Shown: piece after piece, positions 48,487 to 57,627 of the stretch
Layout of the letters: the number at the start of each line of letters is the position of its first letter
How positions within the stretch are numbered: position 1 is the first letter of the stretch
NCBI RefSeq assembly: GCF_002933875.1
Contig: NZ_BFAV01000157.1
Location: 124,001 to 188,000 of the forward strand
Source: Desulfocucumis palustris
GTDB taxonomy: Bacteria; Bacillota; Desulfotomaculia; Desulfotomaculales; Desulfocucumaceae
DNA length: 64,000 nt
Direction of reading: 5' to 3'
Made by a program: the position numbers and the translations under genes
The notes under the pieces: generated by a model
What the model was told of the DNA's origin: nothing
Seen by the model: the letters and a program-made list of their open reading frames with translations, nothing else
Databases searched by the model: none

Positions 48487-49615
48487 AAATGCTTCCCTTT
48501 ACTAACAATTTCTCCAGGGTCATGCCCAGTGCCGCCTCAACCCGGCTCTTTATATTCTCCGCGTTTTCCAGCCTTTTTTCAGCCGCCTTCAAAGCAGCCT
48601 GGTCTCCGGCCAGCCTGCCCCTGGTTTCGGCAAACCTCACCTCCAGAGTCACCGGCATATCGCCCTTGACCATCTTGTCCGCCAGGTAAACCAGTTCAGC
48701 CTCAACAGGGATTCTTCCCCCCGATGGTATTATATCCATGTGGGAGGCCACAATCTCCGCCACCCGGGGAAAGCCCAGCTCCCGCAAAATATCCGCCCCG
48801 GCCCCGGCATGATCGGACCGGCCCCTGGCCAAATCATGCAGCAGGGCGGAAGTCTCCACCAGGGCTGTATCAACATTGCAGCCGGCCCCGTTAAGCAGCC
48901 GGGCCATTTTTTCCGACAGAACCGCCACCGCCCTGCAGTGGGCGACAACTCCTTCGGGAACCGCGAATTTTTTGAAAATGGCCCGGCATTCCCTAACCGT
49001 GGGAATGTCTTTTCTATTATAATACTCCGTCAATAGCCGGTAATCCTCCGGGGTGTCCATATCCATCAGGGTGCCCTGGTCAATAACCTCCACATCAACC
49101 GCCTTAGAATCGTATTCTTCCAGCAGTGACCTCAGTCCTCCCTGGCGGTCCCAGGACAGAATGGCTTCCGTAAGCCTTGTGGAAATAAGCGGGGGGTGTC
49201 CCCTTTCCACTTCAAAACAGGGATATGTTATGTCCGCCCGGGTTTCCCGGCGAGTCCGGATTAGCTCCTCCAGGGTGCGGCGTTTGATTAAAGGGTTGTC
49301 CACCGGCAGCAGAAAAAATGCCTCCACCCCCGGCCCAAGGCTTTTTACCCCGGCCTTGACCGAGGAGTACATGCCCTGGGGATAATTTTCATTCAACACC
49401 GTTTTAATACCGGTATTGCCTGTAACCGTGGCCAGCTGTTCAGCCCGGTGTCCCAAAACCACCCTTACATCCTCAACACCGGCCCGGAGGAAACTATGCA
49501 CGGCCGTTTCAATAACCGTTCTTTCACCCAGGGGCAACAAGGGTTTAAATTCCCCCATTCTGGATGAATACCCGGCAGCCAGCAGCAGGGCGGCTATTTT
49601 TCCCCCCCGGCGCAT
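48479..49615 (-). CDS. MocA-like NTP transferase fused to HD domain
   Basis: 378 aa. Residues 1-200 are a MobA/MocA nucleotidyltransferase (AALLLAAGYSSRMGEFKPLLPLGERTVIETAV, AFFLLPVDNPLIKRRTL, ERGHPPLISTRL). Residues about 215-360 are an HD phosphohydrolase (VEVAHCRAVAVLS-type His, LLHDLARGRSDHAGAGA, VASHMDI). This is the DVU_1551-like family that accompanies Desulfovibrio-type aldehyde oxidoreductase; it likely makes molybdopterin cytosine dinucleotide, with the HD part of unknown target. ATG overlaps the xdhC stop codon. Confidence 0.88.
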   Translation of the reverse strand: MRRGGKIAALLLAAGYSSRMGEFKPLLPLGERTVIETAVHSFLRAGVEDVRVVLGHRAEQLATVTGNTGIKTVLNENYPQGMYSSVKAGVKSLGPGVEAFFLLPVDNPLIKRRTLEELIRTRRETRADITYPCFEVERGHPPLISTRLTEAILSWDRQGGLRSLLEEYDSKAVDVEVIDQGTLMDMDTPEDYRLLTEYYNRKDIPTVRECRAIFKKFAVPEGVVAHCRAVAVLSEKMARLLNGAGCNVDTALVETSALLHDLARGRSDHAGAGADILRELGFPRVAEIVASHMDIIPSGGRIPVEAELVYLADKMVKGDMPVTLEVRFAETRGRLAGDQAALKAAEKRLENAENIKSRVEAALGMTLEKLLVKGSIYE

Positions 49616-50640
49616 CAGCCCAGTTCCGCCCGGACTTTGATCAGCTCCGCCATCACACTGACGGCAATCTCCTCGGGAGTTTCCGCCTCTATTTCCAGGC
49701 CGATGGGACAGTACACCCGGGCAAATTCATCCCGGGCAAAGCCCTCTGCGGAAAGAGCCTTGTAAATGGCGTCTCTCTTCCTGCGGCTGCCGATCATGCC
49801 TATATACCCGGCATTGGTTTTGAGCGCCTGCCCCAGCACTGTTTTATCGTGGGCATGGCCCCTGGTGACTATCACCAGATAGCTGTCCCGGTCAATTTCC
49901 AATCCTTCCAGGGCGCGTTCAAAAGTATCCAGCACCATCACCCTGTCCGCGGTGGGAAACCTCTCCCGGTTGGCAAATTCCCCGCGGTCGTCCAGCACCA
50001 CCGTCCTGAAATCCACCAGGGTGGCCAAAGGCGCTATTTTCTGGGAAACATGGCCCGCTCCGAATATATAAACAGTGCCCAGATCACAGGCGGGCTCCAC
50101 CAGGAAACGCTTTTCTCCGGCAGTGACCACCTCGGGCCGCCTGCCGCCGGATTGGCTAATCAGCTCCGGCAATCCCCCGGGCAGTATGCCGTCACCCTTT
50201 ACCAGGCAGGGCTTTCCGTAAGAGGCGTCCTCTTCGGCGGCCGGTATGGGTGTGACCAGCATAGTCCTTTCCCTGTTATCCACAGCCAGCTCCATGGCAT
50301 TATAAGCATCCACCGTGGAAACATCGGAGGCGTCCAGGTAATCCACCAGCACCTCCAGCCGCCCGCCGCATATCATGTCCATCTGCCCGGCATCCTTGCC
50401 GGTAAGGTTAAAAACCCTGGTTACGGCCCTGGGGCTTTGCAAAACATCGGAAGCCAGGCGCATCACCTGGGCTTCCAAAAGCCCTCCGCCAATGGTCCCC
50501 AGTATTGAGCCGTCGGACCTGACGATCATTTTGGTTCCCGCCGTGCGGGGCGAAGAACCGGACTGGCTCAGTATGGTGGCCAGGGAAAAGCTTTCGCCGC
50601 TGTTCAAAAGGCTGCATATATCCTTTATAATCGCCTTCAT
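49615..50640 (-). CDS. XdhC-family maturation factor for Mo aldehyde oxidoreductase
   Basis: 341 aa. The N-terminal XdhC_CoxI block is FSLATILSQSGSSPRTAGTKMIVRSDGSILGTIGGGLLEAQ and the C-terminal Rossmann block is TVYIFGAGHVSQKIAPLATLVDFRTVVLDDR, with IGMIGSRRKRDAIYK. XdhC binds Moco and delivers the sulfurated cofactor to xanthine-oxidase-family apoenzymes. It overlaps the ligase gene upstream and the NTP transferase downstream, so the three are translationally coupled. Confidence 0.93.
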   Translation of the reverse strand: MKAIIKDICSLLNSGESFSLATILSQSGSSPRTAGTKMIVRSDGSILGTIGGGLLEAQVMRLASDVLQSPRAVTRVFNLTGKDAGQMDMICGGRLEVLVDYLDASDVSTVDAYNAMELAVDNRERTMLVTPIPAAEEDASYGKPCLVKGDGILPGGLPELISQSGGRRPEVVTAGEKRFLVEPACDLGTVYIFGAGHVSQKIAPLATLVDFRTVVLDDRGEFANRERFPTADRVMVLDTFERALEGLEIDRDSYLVIVTRGHAHDKTVLGQALKTNAGYIGMIGSRRKRDAIYKALSAEGFARDEFARVYCPIGLEIEAETPEEIAVSVMAELIKVRAELG

Positions 50641-51995
50641 TAATTTACCCCCGCGTTTCTTAAATCTTTTATAGTCCTCTTGGCTGTGCCGGTATTAAAT
50701 TTATCCCCTTCCCTCCCGGAAGATATCTCCACTTTCAGCGCGCCGCTTTCCAGCGCCCTTTTAATATCCGGCAGGGACTCCACCGCGGCCCGCGCCCGGG
50801 CGGCCAATTCCGGGCCGGCCCAATCCGCCGCTGTTATCTCCAGGCGCAGGCAGTCTGTTTCCTTCTCCCGGGAAACCCCGGCAGTGAAGTTCAGTACCCC
50901 GTCCAGGGGGAAAATGGCCTGGTCAAGGTCCGCCATGGTTATAAAAACATTCCCGCCCAGCCGGACTTTGCCGCTTAACCGCCCCCGTACGCTTTCCAGC
51001 CTCCGCATCACCGTGCCGCAGGGACAGGGGCCGGGAATGAACCTGGACACGTCCCCGGTGCGGTAACGGAGCAGGGGCATGCCCTTCCTGGTCAGGGTGG
51101 TGAAAACAACTTCTCCGTATTGGCCCTCCGGCACAGTCTTACCGGTTGCCGGGTCAATTATTTCAAAATACAAATCAGCCTCCCTCAGGTGGTAGCCCGC
51201 CAGGGCCCGGCACTCCACGGCGCCGCCCAGCCCCATTTCGGTCATGCCGTAATGATTGAATACCGGGCAGCCCCAGGTCCGCCGCAGAATTTTGGCAATG
51301 GAACCTGGCACATGATCCGTGGTCAGCAGCATGCTTTTCAATCTTGGGGCCGCGGGCTTCCCCGGATCTTCCCGGCACCTGGCCAGGGCAAGCACCTGGG
51401 TGGGAATTCCCACCAGGGAGTCAACCTGTTCCTGACGCATTACCTGCAGAGTCGCTTCGGGGTCCGTCACAGGCCCGTGGGGCACGGGCACAGCCCCAAG
51501 CCTTTCCAGGCCGCTCCGCAGCAGATCCCCCACACTGCCCGGCAGCCTTCCCGGCAGCAGTATCAGCACCCTGTCTCCGGGATCCACCAGGCAGGCCATG
51601 CCGTAATGAAAAAAATCAATGATATGCTCCTGGTCTTCCCGGGTGAAATACAACCTTTTAGACTCTCCGCCGGTACCCGAACTCTGCAGCGTCACCACCC
51701 GGCTTATTTCATCCTGGGAAACACAGAGAAATTTCAATGGGTTTTCCTTTATGTCTTCGGCGGTGGTAAAGGGCAGCCGGGTTAAATCCTCCAGGGCGGC
51801 TATATCCCCGCCGGACCACCCTTTAAGCCGCCGGCCGTAAAAAGGGCTTTGCCTCACCGCCAGGTCCAGGGTTTCCCTGATTTTGTCAAGCTGATACCCC
51901 CGGATCATTTCAGGAGTCAGGCATTCCCCGCCAGCCGTCCCACCTTTTATTTTTTTCAGCAGCCAGCCTTCCAGGGGGGTTTTATCAACTTTCAT
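50640..51995 (-). CDS. AMP-dependent ligase, PaaK-like (DVU_1553-like)
   Basis: 451 aa from ATG 51995 (GGGAGT upstream). Adenylate-forming enzyme similar to phenylacetate-CoA ligase: TLQSSGTGGESKRLYFT (P-loop), VFNHYGMTEMGLGGAVECRALAGYHL, and EVVFTTLTRKGMPLLRYRTGDVSRF with a CPCGTVMRRLE segment. The family is conserved in Mo aldehyde oxidoreductase clusters. Its role there is not known; it may activate the product acid or act on the cofactor. Confidence 0.88.
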   Translation of the reverse strand: MKVDKTPLEGWLLKKIKGGTAGGECLTPEMIRGYQLDKIRETLDLAVRQSPFYGRRLKGWSGGDIAALEDLTRLPFTTAEDIKENPLKFLCVSQDEISRVVTLQSSGTGGESKRLYFTREDQEHIIDFFHYGMACLVDPGDRVLILLPGRLPGSVGDLLRSGLERLGAVPVPHGPVTDPEATLQVMRQEQVDSLVGIPTQVLALARCREDPGKPAAPRLKSMLLTTDHVPGSIAKILRRTWGCPVFNHYGMTEMGLGGAVECRALAGYHLREADLYFEIIDPATGKTVPEGQYGEVVFTTLTRKGMPLLRYRTGDVSRFIPGPCPCGTVMRRLESVRGRLSGKVRLGGNVFITMADLDQAIFPLDGVLNFTAGVSREKETDCLRLEITAADWAGPELAARARAAVESLPDIKRALESGALKVEISSGREGDKFNTGTAKRTIKDLRNAGVN

Positions 51996-52050
51996 AGCTT
52001 ATTACTCCCTAATTTTATCCCATGCCAATGCCACAGGGAACCCGGTCTTC

Positions 52051-52126
52051 AAGGACATGCTCTTACAGGCTGTTAACGGGATAAAGGATAGAAATGCGAC
52101 ACCGAGAACCGTCCCCGCCTGTCGCA
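52051..52126. repeat. 76-bp direct repeat, copy 1
   Basis: Starts AAGGACATGCTCTTACAGGC and ends with TGCGACA-N18-TGTCGCA, an inverted repeat. Its exact partner with a few differences is at 52211-52286, and a partial copy is at 405-439. The hairpin-bearing structure resembles REP elements mobilised by RAYT transposases; no RAYT gene is in the window. Confidence 0.8.
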
Positions 52127-52210
52127 AGACTCCCTCCGACCCTAAAGCCTTGCTCCAAATAGAGTTTTATCCTCTCCTCAAACTTCACAGCCTGCCTGGC
52201 CCCGGCCTTT

Positions 52211-52286
52211 AAGGACGGGCTTTTACAGGCTGTTAGCAGGATAAAGGATAAAAATGCGACACCGAGAACCGTCCCCGCCTGTCGCA
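52211..52286. repeat. 76-bp direct repeat, copy 2
   Basis: Starts AAGGACGGGCTTTTACAGGC and ends with the same TGCGACA...TGTCGCA palindrome. The offset from copy 1 is exactly 160 bases. It abuts the stop codon (52288-52290) of the leftward radical SAM gene and could act as a transcript-end hairpin. Confidence 0.8.
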
Positions 52287-52287
52287 T

Positions 52288-53775
52288 TTAGCGCCTGTAC
52301 AGGGGCATGCCCTCGGCCGAGGTCAGATTGTAGGCGCAGAAGGGAATAAGCCTGCCGTCGCCGGACATCACGTGAATGCAGCAATCCTTTAAACGCTCCA
52401 GGTCCAGGTTCCAGGCGTCCTGGAAGGCCATCCCGGAAACTGTGAAGGTGTGGGTGCGAAAACGCTCCAGGAAATCATCGAAGGCGTCCTTGCAGCCGCA
52501 GTCTCCCTTGGGCGGGGATACGCCTTCCCCCCCCGGGGAGGACCAGAACCTGGACACAAAGCTGCGGGCCTTGTCGGCCCCCTCCTCGGCCTTTTCAGGG
52601 AGAGGGCAGCATTTGCCCGGGCTGTCGCCGCTCCAGGGCCTCAGTTTTCCTCCCGGCATGAGAATAAAATTGCCATGGAAAGAGCAGAGGGCGTTTTCAC
52701 AGCCGGGGGGCCTGAAACTGCCGGAGTCGATTAATCCCCCGGTCTGGGATTCCATTTCCCTGATTACCTCCGGTATGGTTATCCGGTCCTGGTCCGAGGG
52801 AATCCCGGTATACCTGCCGAAATAGCTTACCGGCTGAAAATGCACTCCCCGCACCGCCGGAGCGTATTCCAGGGCGAATCTGATTATCTCCCCGATATTG
52901 CCTGTGTTTACCCCAGGCACCAGGGTGGGCACCAGCACCACCCCGATATTGTGGGCGGCGCAATGCTCAATGGCCGCTATCTTTTCCGCCAGTATTTCCC
53001 GGCCCCGCAATTTAAGGTAAATATCTTCCCTGGTGCCGTCGAACTGCAGGAATACGGATTTTAGCCCGGCAGCCTTCAGTTCTTTTAAATACCCGTTGTC
53101 CGCGGCCAGGCGAAGGCCGTTGGTGTTAAGCTGGATAAAATTAAAGCCCAGCCGGATGCCCAGGGCGACTATACCGGGCAGGTCGTCCCGCATGGTGGGC
53201 TCCCCGCCGGAAAGCTGGATATTGTACGGGCCTCCGGCGAATAGAATTCTGCGGTACCAAAACTCAATCTGCTCAATATCCGGGTCCGCCGGCGCGTCCC
53301 CGGCAGCGGCGAAGCAAATGGGACATCCCAGGTTGCACCTGCCGGTGACCTCCAGCAGGACCGTGCAGCTATGCTGGCGGTGATCCGGGCACAGCCCGCA
53401 GTCGTAGGGACATCCCCGGTAATCATCAAAGGGGGACATTCCTCCGCTGGTGGAATGTTCCCCGGCATCCGCTGAAGACTTTCCTCCGCAGGAGGTGTGT
53501 TCCCTGACATCAGTTGGGGACATTCCTCCGGAGGAGGTGTGTCCCCTGACCTCTGTCAAGCAAACCGGCGGCCGGGAAGGTATTTTGGGTCTGGACCAGG
53601 ATTGATAATACGGCCGCCCCCTCCACAGCACACAGCTGAAATCGCCGTGCTCCGGGCAGCTTTTTTCCAGGTACACATTCCCGTCCCGCTCCGCCCTGGC
53701 GGCGGGAATCCTGGCCAGACACACCGGGCAAACGCTTTCGGTAACGGATATTATTTTTGCTTCATTAATTTTCAT
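52288..53775 (-). CDS. Radical SAM maturation protein of the aldehyde oxidoreductase cluster (TrsS-like)
   Basis: 495 aa. N-terminal Cys pairs (VCPVCLARI; KSCPEHG), a 42-residue repeat insert (residues 74-115), then GCPYDCGLCPDH and the radical SAM motif CNLGCPIC with a SPASM-like Cys-rich C-terminal part (GCENALCSFHG, KCCPL, DCGCKDAF, DCCIHVMSGDGRLIPFCAYNLT). It resembles the radical SAM (seleno)protein family encoded with DVU_1553 to 1557 homologues; in some species one of the C-terminal cysteines is Sec, here all are Cys. The reaction is not known; it is presumed to act in maturation of the oxidoreductase. Confidence 0.85.
   Translation of the reverse strand: MKINEAKIISVTESVCPVCLARIPAARAERDGNVYLEKSCPEHGDFSCVLWRGRPYYQSWSRPKIPSRPPVCLTEVRGHTSSGGMSPTDVREHTSCGGKSSADAGEHSTSGGMSPFDDYRGCPYDCGLCPDHRQHSCTVLLEVTGRCNLGCPICFAAAGDAPADPDIEQIEFWYRRILFAGGPYNIQLSGGEPTMRDDLPGIVALGIRLGFNFIQLNTNGLRLAADNGYLKELKAAGLKSVFLQFDGTREDIYLKLRGREILAEKIAAIEHCAAHNIGVVLVPTLVPGVNTGNIGEIIRFALEYAPAVRGVHFQPVSYFGRYTGIPSDQDRITIPEVIREMESQTGGLIDSGSFRPPGCENALCSFHGNFILMPGGKLRPWSGDSPGKCCPLPEKAEEGADKARSFVSRFWSSPGGEGVSPPKGDCGCKDAFDDFLERFRTHTFTVSGMAFQDAWNLDLERLKDCCIHVMSGDGRLIPFCAYNLTSAEGMPLYRR
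53431..53556. repeat. Three tandem 42-bp units inside the radical SAM gene
   Basis: Each unit carries a GGGGACATTCCTCC...GGAGGTGTGTCCCC-like palindrome and encodes 14 residues on the minus strand: TEVRGHTSSGGMSP, TDVREHTSCGGKSS, ADAGEHSTSGGMSP. The insert keeps the reading frame. A similar sequence occurs intergenically at about 322-380. Confidence 0.88.
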
Positions 53776-53781
53776 AAATAT

Positions 53782-54234
53782 TCATTCCCCGGCGCCTTCC
53801 AAGGCTATATGGTTTTCCGCCAGTATCTCCTTTACCTTGTCATAGGTGGAGGCCACAATATTGCCGCACTTGGTGTTTACGGCCCTGTGTTTAAAATCCT
53901 CGCCCAGAATTTCCTCACAGTTGATACCGCCGTGTTGGGAACCTATTTCGTCCTCAAACCATTTTACCAATTCGTCAACCATCAGTCTAAAACGATCGTG
54001 CTCCACTTCCTCCGGGGTTCCCTTACCGGCGTAAAGGCCCAGCAGACACGCCCCTCCGCTCAAAGCACCGCAGGTTTTGCCGCTGAAGCCCAGTCCCCCG
54101 GCCAGTCCGGTCATGGCCCTGATTAAATCGGGATTATCCTTTCCCCGGGCCTCCAAACCCAGTATCAGCAAAATCTGGCTGCAATAAAAACCCTGCTGGG
54201 CCAGCTGAAACATGCGAAAAAAATCTTCGGACAT
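53782..54234 (-). CDS. C-GCAxxG-C-C family protein (DVU_1555-like)
   Basis: 150 aa from ATG 54234 (GAGGGGGG at 8 bases). FYCSQILLILG, then LAGGLGFSGKTCGALSGGACLLGLY is the C-GCAxxG-type signature, with later INCEEILG and NTKCGNIVA. Such proteins are proposed redox or metal-binding helpers. It lies 6 bases from the radical SAM gene and next to the methyltransferase, as in Desulfovibrio-type clusters. Confidence 0.88.
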   Translation of the reverse strand: MSEDFFRMFQLAQQGFYCSQILLILGLEARGKDNPDLIRAMTGLAGGLGFSGKTCGALSGGACLLGLYAGKGTPEEVEHDRFRLMVDELVKWFEDEIGSQHGGINCEEILGEDFKHRAVNTKCGNIVASTYDKVKEILAENHIALEGAGE

Positions 54235-54264
54235 CAATCGTCCCCCCTCTGCCGGTTACCGGCT

Positions 54265-54990
54265 TTAAGGCTTACCGGCAATCAATAAATAATAACCCGG
54301 CCTGGATCCGGCAATGGTCTCCTGGACAAAACCCGTATCACAATCCCCGGCAAACATTTTGCGCCAGAAGGAATCCAGGGAGCCATGAGACCAGATCAGC
54401 CGGGCTGTCAAATCTTTGAGTAAATTCGAATGGTCTTCCCACAGCATTATATCAAAGCCGTTAAAAACCAGTTTCCGCTCCAGTTCCTCCCTGGACAGCG
54501 CCCCGGTCAGGCAGCTGGTCAGGGGCAGTGAGCGCAATTTCTCCTGGAGACCGGGATTGCGCGCATACACGTCGGTAAGCACCAGCCGGCCGCCGCTCTT
54601 TAACACCCTGTGCATCTCGGAAAGCGCCCGGTGGGTATCGGACATCAGGGAAAGGCTGCACTCGGCGAAAATACCGTCCATTTCAGAATCGGCAAAGGGA
54701 AGGCTCTCGCCCCGGGCCTGTATCAGCGGCAGCCCGGGATTTCTCAGCCGCCCGGCTTCCAGCAGCACCCCGGACCGGTCGATACCGGAGGCGTCAAGTC
54801 CATTATCTATCAGGTATTCCACCGTGGCGCCGGTACCGCAGCCCACATCCAGGATCTTCGCCCCCGGCCCGAAGGCGCAGTAGCCAAGGGCCCGCCCGGT
54901 TAAATAAAAACCGCCGGGCCGAATGGTGTCTCCGGTGGCGTCCCGGACCGGGCCACTCTCGTAAACCAGGCATCTGTCCGGAGAATTCAT
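54265..54990 (-). CDS. SAM-dependent methyltransferase (DVU_1556-like)
   Basis: 241 aa from ATG 54990 (GGGGAGAGG upstream). Class I methyltransferase: FGPGAKILDVGCGTGATVEYLIDNGLDASGIDRS, DSEMDGIFAECSLSLMSDTHRALSEMHRVLKSGGRLVLTDVYAR. The family goes with the Mo aldehyde oxidoreductase maturation cluster; its substrate is not known. Confidence 0.88.
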   Translation of the reverse strand: MNSPDRCLVYESGPVRDATGDTIRPGGFYLTGRALGYCAFGPGAKILDVGCGTGATVEYLIDNGLDASGIDRSGVLLEAGRLRNPGLPLIQARGESLPFADSEMDGIFAECSLSLMSDTHRALSEMHRVLKSGGRLVLTDVYARNPGLQEKLRSLPLTSCLTGALSREELERKLVFNGFDIMLWEDHSNLLKDLTARLIWSHGSLDSFWRKMFAGDCDTGFVQETIAGSRPGYYLLIAGKP

Positions 54991-55006
54991 CTTTTCCTCT
55001 CCCCGC

Positions 55007-55216
55007 CTATTTGTCTTCCAGGGCCTTTTCCACTTCCAGCATTTTGCCCAGGGCCAGGTCCTCCGTAATCAATACAAGCCCGCACTTTTTACATTTCAAC
55101 AGGTCAACCGGAAAGCTGCTGCCCATATAAGAAACCGTAACCTTGCCCGGCTCCATGGGTATGCCGCATTTAAGACATTCGAAAGTATTATTTGCTATGG
55201 TATCCTTACCGGCCAT
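55007..55216 (-). CDS. Small redox/Zn-ribbon protein (DVU_1557-like)
   Basis: 69 aa from ATG 55216 (AGAGGTG upstream). Two CxxC pairs (FECLKCGIPMEPGKV and LLKCKKCGLVLI) form a rubredoxin- or zinc-ribbon-like site, followed by an acidic helix. It matches the small redox protein family found beside these oxidoreductases and may donate electrons or metal during maturation. Confidence 0.87.
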   Translation of the reverse strand: MAGKDTIANNTFECLKCGIPMEPGKVTVSYMGSSFPVDLLKCKKCGLVLITEDLALGKMLEVEKALEDK

Positions 55217-55299
55217 TTTTTCACCTCTAATTGGGATCCTTCCTTTTCAGCCGGGGGCATTCCCTGACCCGGCCCGCCCGGCAAATGAGGCGTCCCCTT

Positions 55300-57627
55300 T
55301 CATTGACTGTTGCCTTCCACTTCCATCCGGTGCGAGTAAGCATTGTGGATAGTAAAACCGTCCTCCAGGGCGGTGTACTCCACCCAGTAGGTAACGGCCA
55401 CCGGCCTGTAACAGGCCAAAACATGGCCGTTGGCGCGGTTCAATAATTTATTGCCCGTTCTCTCGGCGTATTCAATCACCTTCTGGATATCCTCCAGCAG
55501 GATCAGGCGCTCCTCCATAATATCGCTCACTCCGGCAGGAATTGTTACTTTAATTGTCTCAAAGGATTTTTTTTGCTCCGTCACCGTATCCCCCCAAACC
55601 TCTTTGAGCATTTTGTTTTTAAGCCTGACCCTGTTTTCGCGCCTCTGGGAGTAACCAGGACCCTTTTGCCCCGGCGAAGGCCGTCCGGCCCCGGGGTAAA
55701 TCAAATCCAGAAGGTGATAGGTTCTCTTGCCCCGGGCCGCGAAATTATCCCGGCACATGGCGCAATAAGCCACAAAGTCAGCAGCGCTCTCCCCGGCCCG
55801 CCGCCGGATTACGTCATCCGCCAGCTCCCGGTTGGCAAACAGCATCAGCCCCCCGTAGCCGCAGCATTCGGTGGTTTCCCGGCTGGTGGGCAGTTCTTCG
55901 ATATCCATACCGAGTTTTTGCAATATATTCCGGACGCTTTGGTGGATTTGCCGCTCATTCCTGGTGGTGCAGGCGTCCTGCACGGCCACCGGGCCGGTCC
56001 CCCGGAGCGGGGCTCCCTCCGGCAGGCCGAACTGGTCGTATAATTCCCAGAGGGATACAATTTCAATCCCGGGGATGTGCTTTTTAAACATCTGGTAGCA
56101 GGTGGAACAGGCCAGGATCATTTTCGGACTGCCCATTTCCCGCCACTGCTCCGTAATTTCCCGGAGGCCAGCCTCAAACAGCTCAGTCCGGCCGGACCAT
56201 TCCGCCGGGGCGCCGCAGCACCGCAGCATCAGCCCTACCCCTCCGTCAACCCTTTCCGTCAAATAGGAATAAACTTTCCGCACCTGCTCAGGGGCGGAAG
56301 CGCTCAGCTGGCACCCCGGGAAGAAAATATGGCTGCTGGAGGCATGTCCCGGCTGGTGGCGGGTTAGGGCGCAAAGGCTTTCATTGCTGAAAACCATCTC
56401 CCGGATGGGAAAATCATGGGCCGAAGGCGGCATTTTTCCTTTTTTGAACATCTCCACCCGGGCCTGCCAGCATAATTCTCCCATGTTGACATCTTCCGGG
56501 CAAACCTCCTGACAGAGGCCGCACAAGCTGCAGGAGTTTATCAGGGTGTTGGCCTCGTGCCGGCCCATGATCATTTTCAGATTATGGTTGATTTGACGGG
56601 CGTACTTTTTAGGATAACCTTTATAATGGGCCAGAAATTCGCAGGACTTCACGCATTCCAGGCACTGGCACTGGAGGCAGCGGCCGGCTTCAAGAAGCGC
56701 CTCCTCCCGGGTGTAACCCCGGGCGGGGTCCTCCGGCAGGATGGCGGGAAGCGGCTCAACTCCCTTCACACTGGTAAAAAGCCGGGTCTGGTGAGGCCCC
56801 TCGTTTTCCCGGACAGCGGTCAGGGAAACCTTTTGAATATAACGGTCGATGGATATGGCGGCCCGCCTTCCGTCGGAAAGGGAGCCCACGGGAGAATATC
56901 CCGTTTCCCTGACCATGCCGCCCCCGGCAAAAACCCCCTCCAGGCTGGTGCCGAAAGTCACAGGATTGATGGAGATCCGGCCCCGGGAGTCCGGTTCCAG
57001 GCCCGGGATATCCCGGGAATTCTTTCCAAAGCCCAGGTAAACGGCGTCAAACTCCCGGCACAGCTCCTGGAGGGATACCTCCCGACCCACCCTGGTGTTA
57101 AACCTGGTCTGCACACCCAGGGCGTCAAGCACGGCTATTTCCCCGGTGAGCACCTGCCGGGGCAATACCTCCTCCGGTATTTCCCACAGGGTGCCTCCCA
57201 GCCGGTCCGCGGCTTCAATAACAACCACCGGGTAACCTTTACCGGCCAGCTCAAAGGCTGCCGTCAATCCGCTCAGCCCTCCTCCCGCCACGGCCACCCG
57301 CTTGTCTTTCCGGGCCGGGGCGGTAATTTTGGCAGGCCGGGCGGAATTCATCTGAACGCAAGCCTTTTCCAGCCCGGCGATGGATATGGGGTCTCCCACC
57401 TCGCCCCGTTTGCAGGCCTTCTGGCAGGGATGGTCGCAGATTCGTCCGATGATCCCGGGAAAGGGAACTGTTTTCCTGAAAATATCAAATGCTTCATTGA
57501 AACGTCCATTTTTCATTTCCGCCACGAAACTTCTGGCGTCCACATGAACGGGACAGGCGGTCACGCAGGCAGGAGGGCGTTCCTGAATGCATTTTTCCTC
57601 GAATTCCCGCCACTGTTTATGGTCCAT
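55300..57627 (-). CDS. FAD/pyridine-nucleotide oxidoreductase with Fe-S and CCG (HdrB-like) domains
   Basis: 775 aa from ATG 57627 (AAGGTGGTGGG upstream). In order: a GltD-like N-terminal cluster segment (ACVTACPVHVDARSF, ICDHPCQKACKRGEVG), an FAD-binding fold (VAVAGGGLSGLTAAFELAGKGYPVVVIEAADRLGG), two ferredoxin-like clusters (CLQCQCLECVKSC; CSLCGLCQEVCPEDVN), and two HdrB/GlpC-type CCG modules (FFPGCQLSASAPEQ ... LRCCGAPAEW; CSTCYQMF; ECCGYGGLMLFA; YCAMCRD). The last 100 residues form a separate domain. It probably links the aldehyde oxidoreductase to NAD(P)H, ferredoxin or a thiol carrier (inference). Confidence 0.88.
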   Translation of the reverse strand: MDHKQWREFEEKCIQERPPACVTACPVHVDARSFVAEMKNGRFNEAFDIFRKTVPFPGIIGRICDHPCQKACKRGEVGDPISIAGLEKACVQMNSARPAKITAPARKDKRVAVAGGGLSGLTAAFELAGKGYPVVVIEAADRLGGTLWEIPEEVLPRQVLTGEIAVLDALGVQTRFNTRVGREVSLQELCREFDAVYLGFGKNSRDIPGLEPDSRGRISINPVTFGTSLEGVFAGGGMVRETGYSPVGSLSDGRRAAISIDRYIQKVSLTAVRENEGPHQTRLFTSVKGVEPLPAILPEDPARGYTREEALLEAGRCLQCQCLECVKSCEFLAHYKGYPKKYARQINHNLKMIMGRHEANTLINSCSLCGLCQEVCPEDVNMGELCWQARVEMFKKGKMPPSAHDFPIREMVFSNESLCALTRHQPGHASSSHIFFPGCQLSASAPEQVRKVYSYLTERVDGGVGLMLRCCGAPAEWSGRTELFEAGLREITEQWREMGSPKMILACSTCYQMFKKHIPGIEIVSLWELYDQFGLPEGAPLRGTGPVAVQDACTTRNERQIHQSVRNILQKLGMDIEELPTSRETTECCGYGGLMLFANRELADDVIRRRAGESAADFVAYCAMCRDNFAARGKRTYHLLDLIYPGAGRPSPGQKGPGYSQRRENRVRLKNKMLKEVWGDTVTEQKKSFETIKVTIPAGVSDIMEERLILLEDIQKVIEYAERTGNKLLNRANGHVLACYRPVAVTYWVEYTALEDGFTIHNAYSHRMEVEGNSQ

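Larger units (their letters stand above)
51996..52287. other. Repeat-filled gap between radical SAM and ligase genes
   Basis: Nearly the whole gap consists of two 76-bp direct repeats and the 84-bp segment between them. No coding sequence is seen. The second repeat ends just before the stop codon of the radical SAM gene. Confidence 0.6.
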
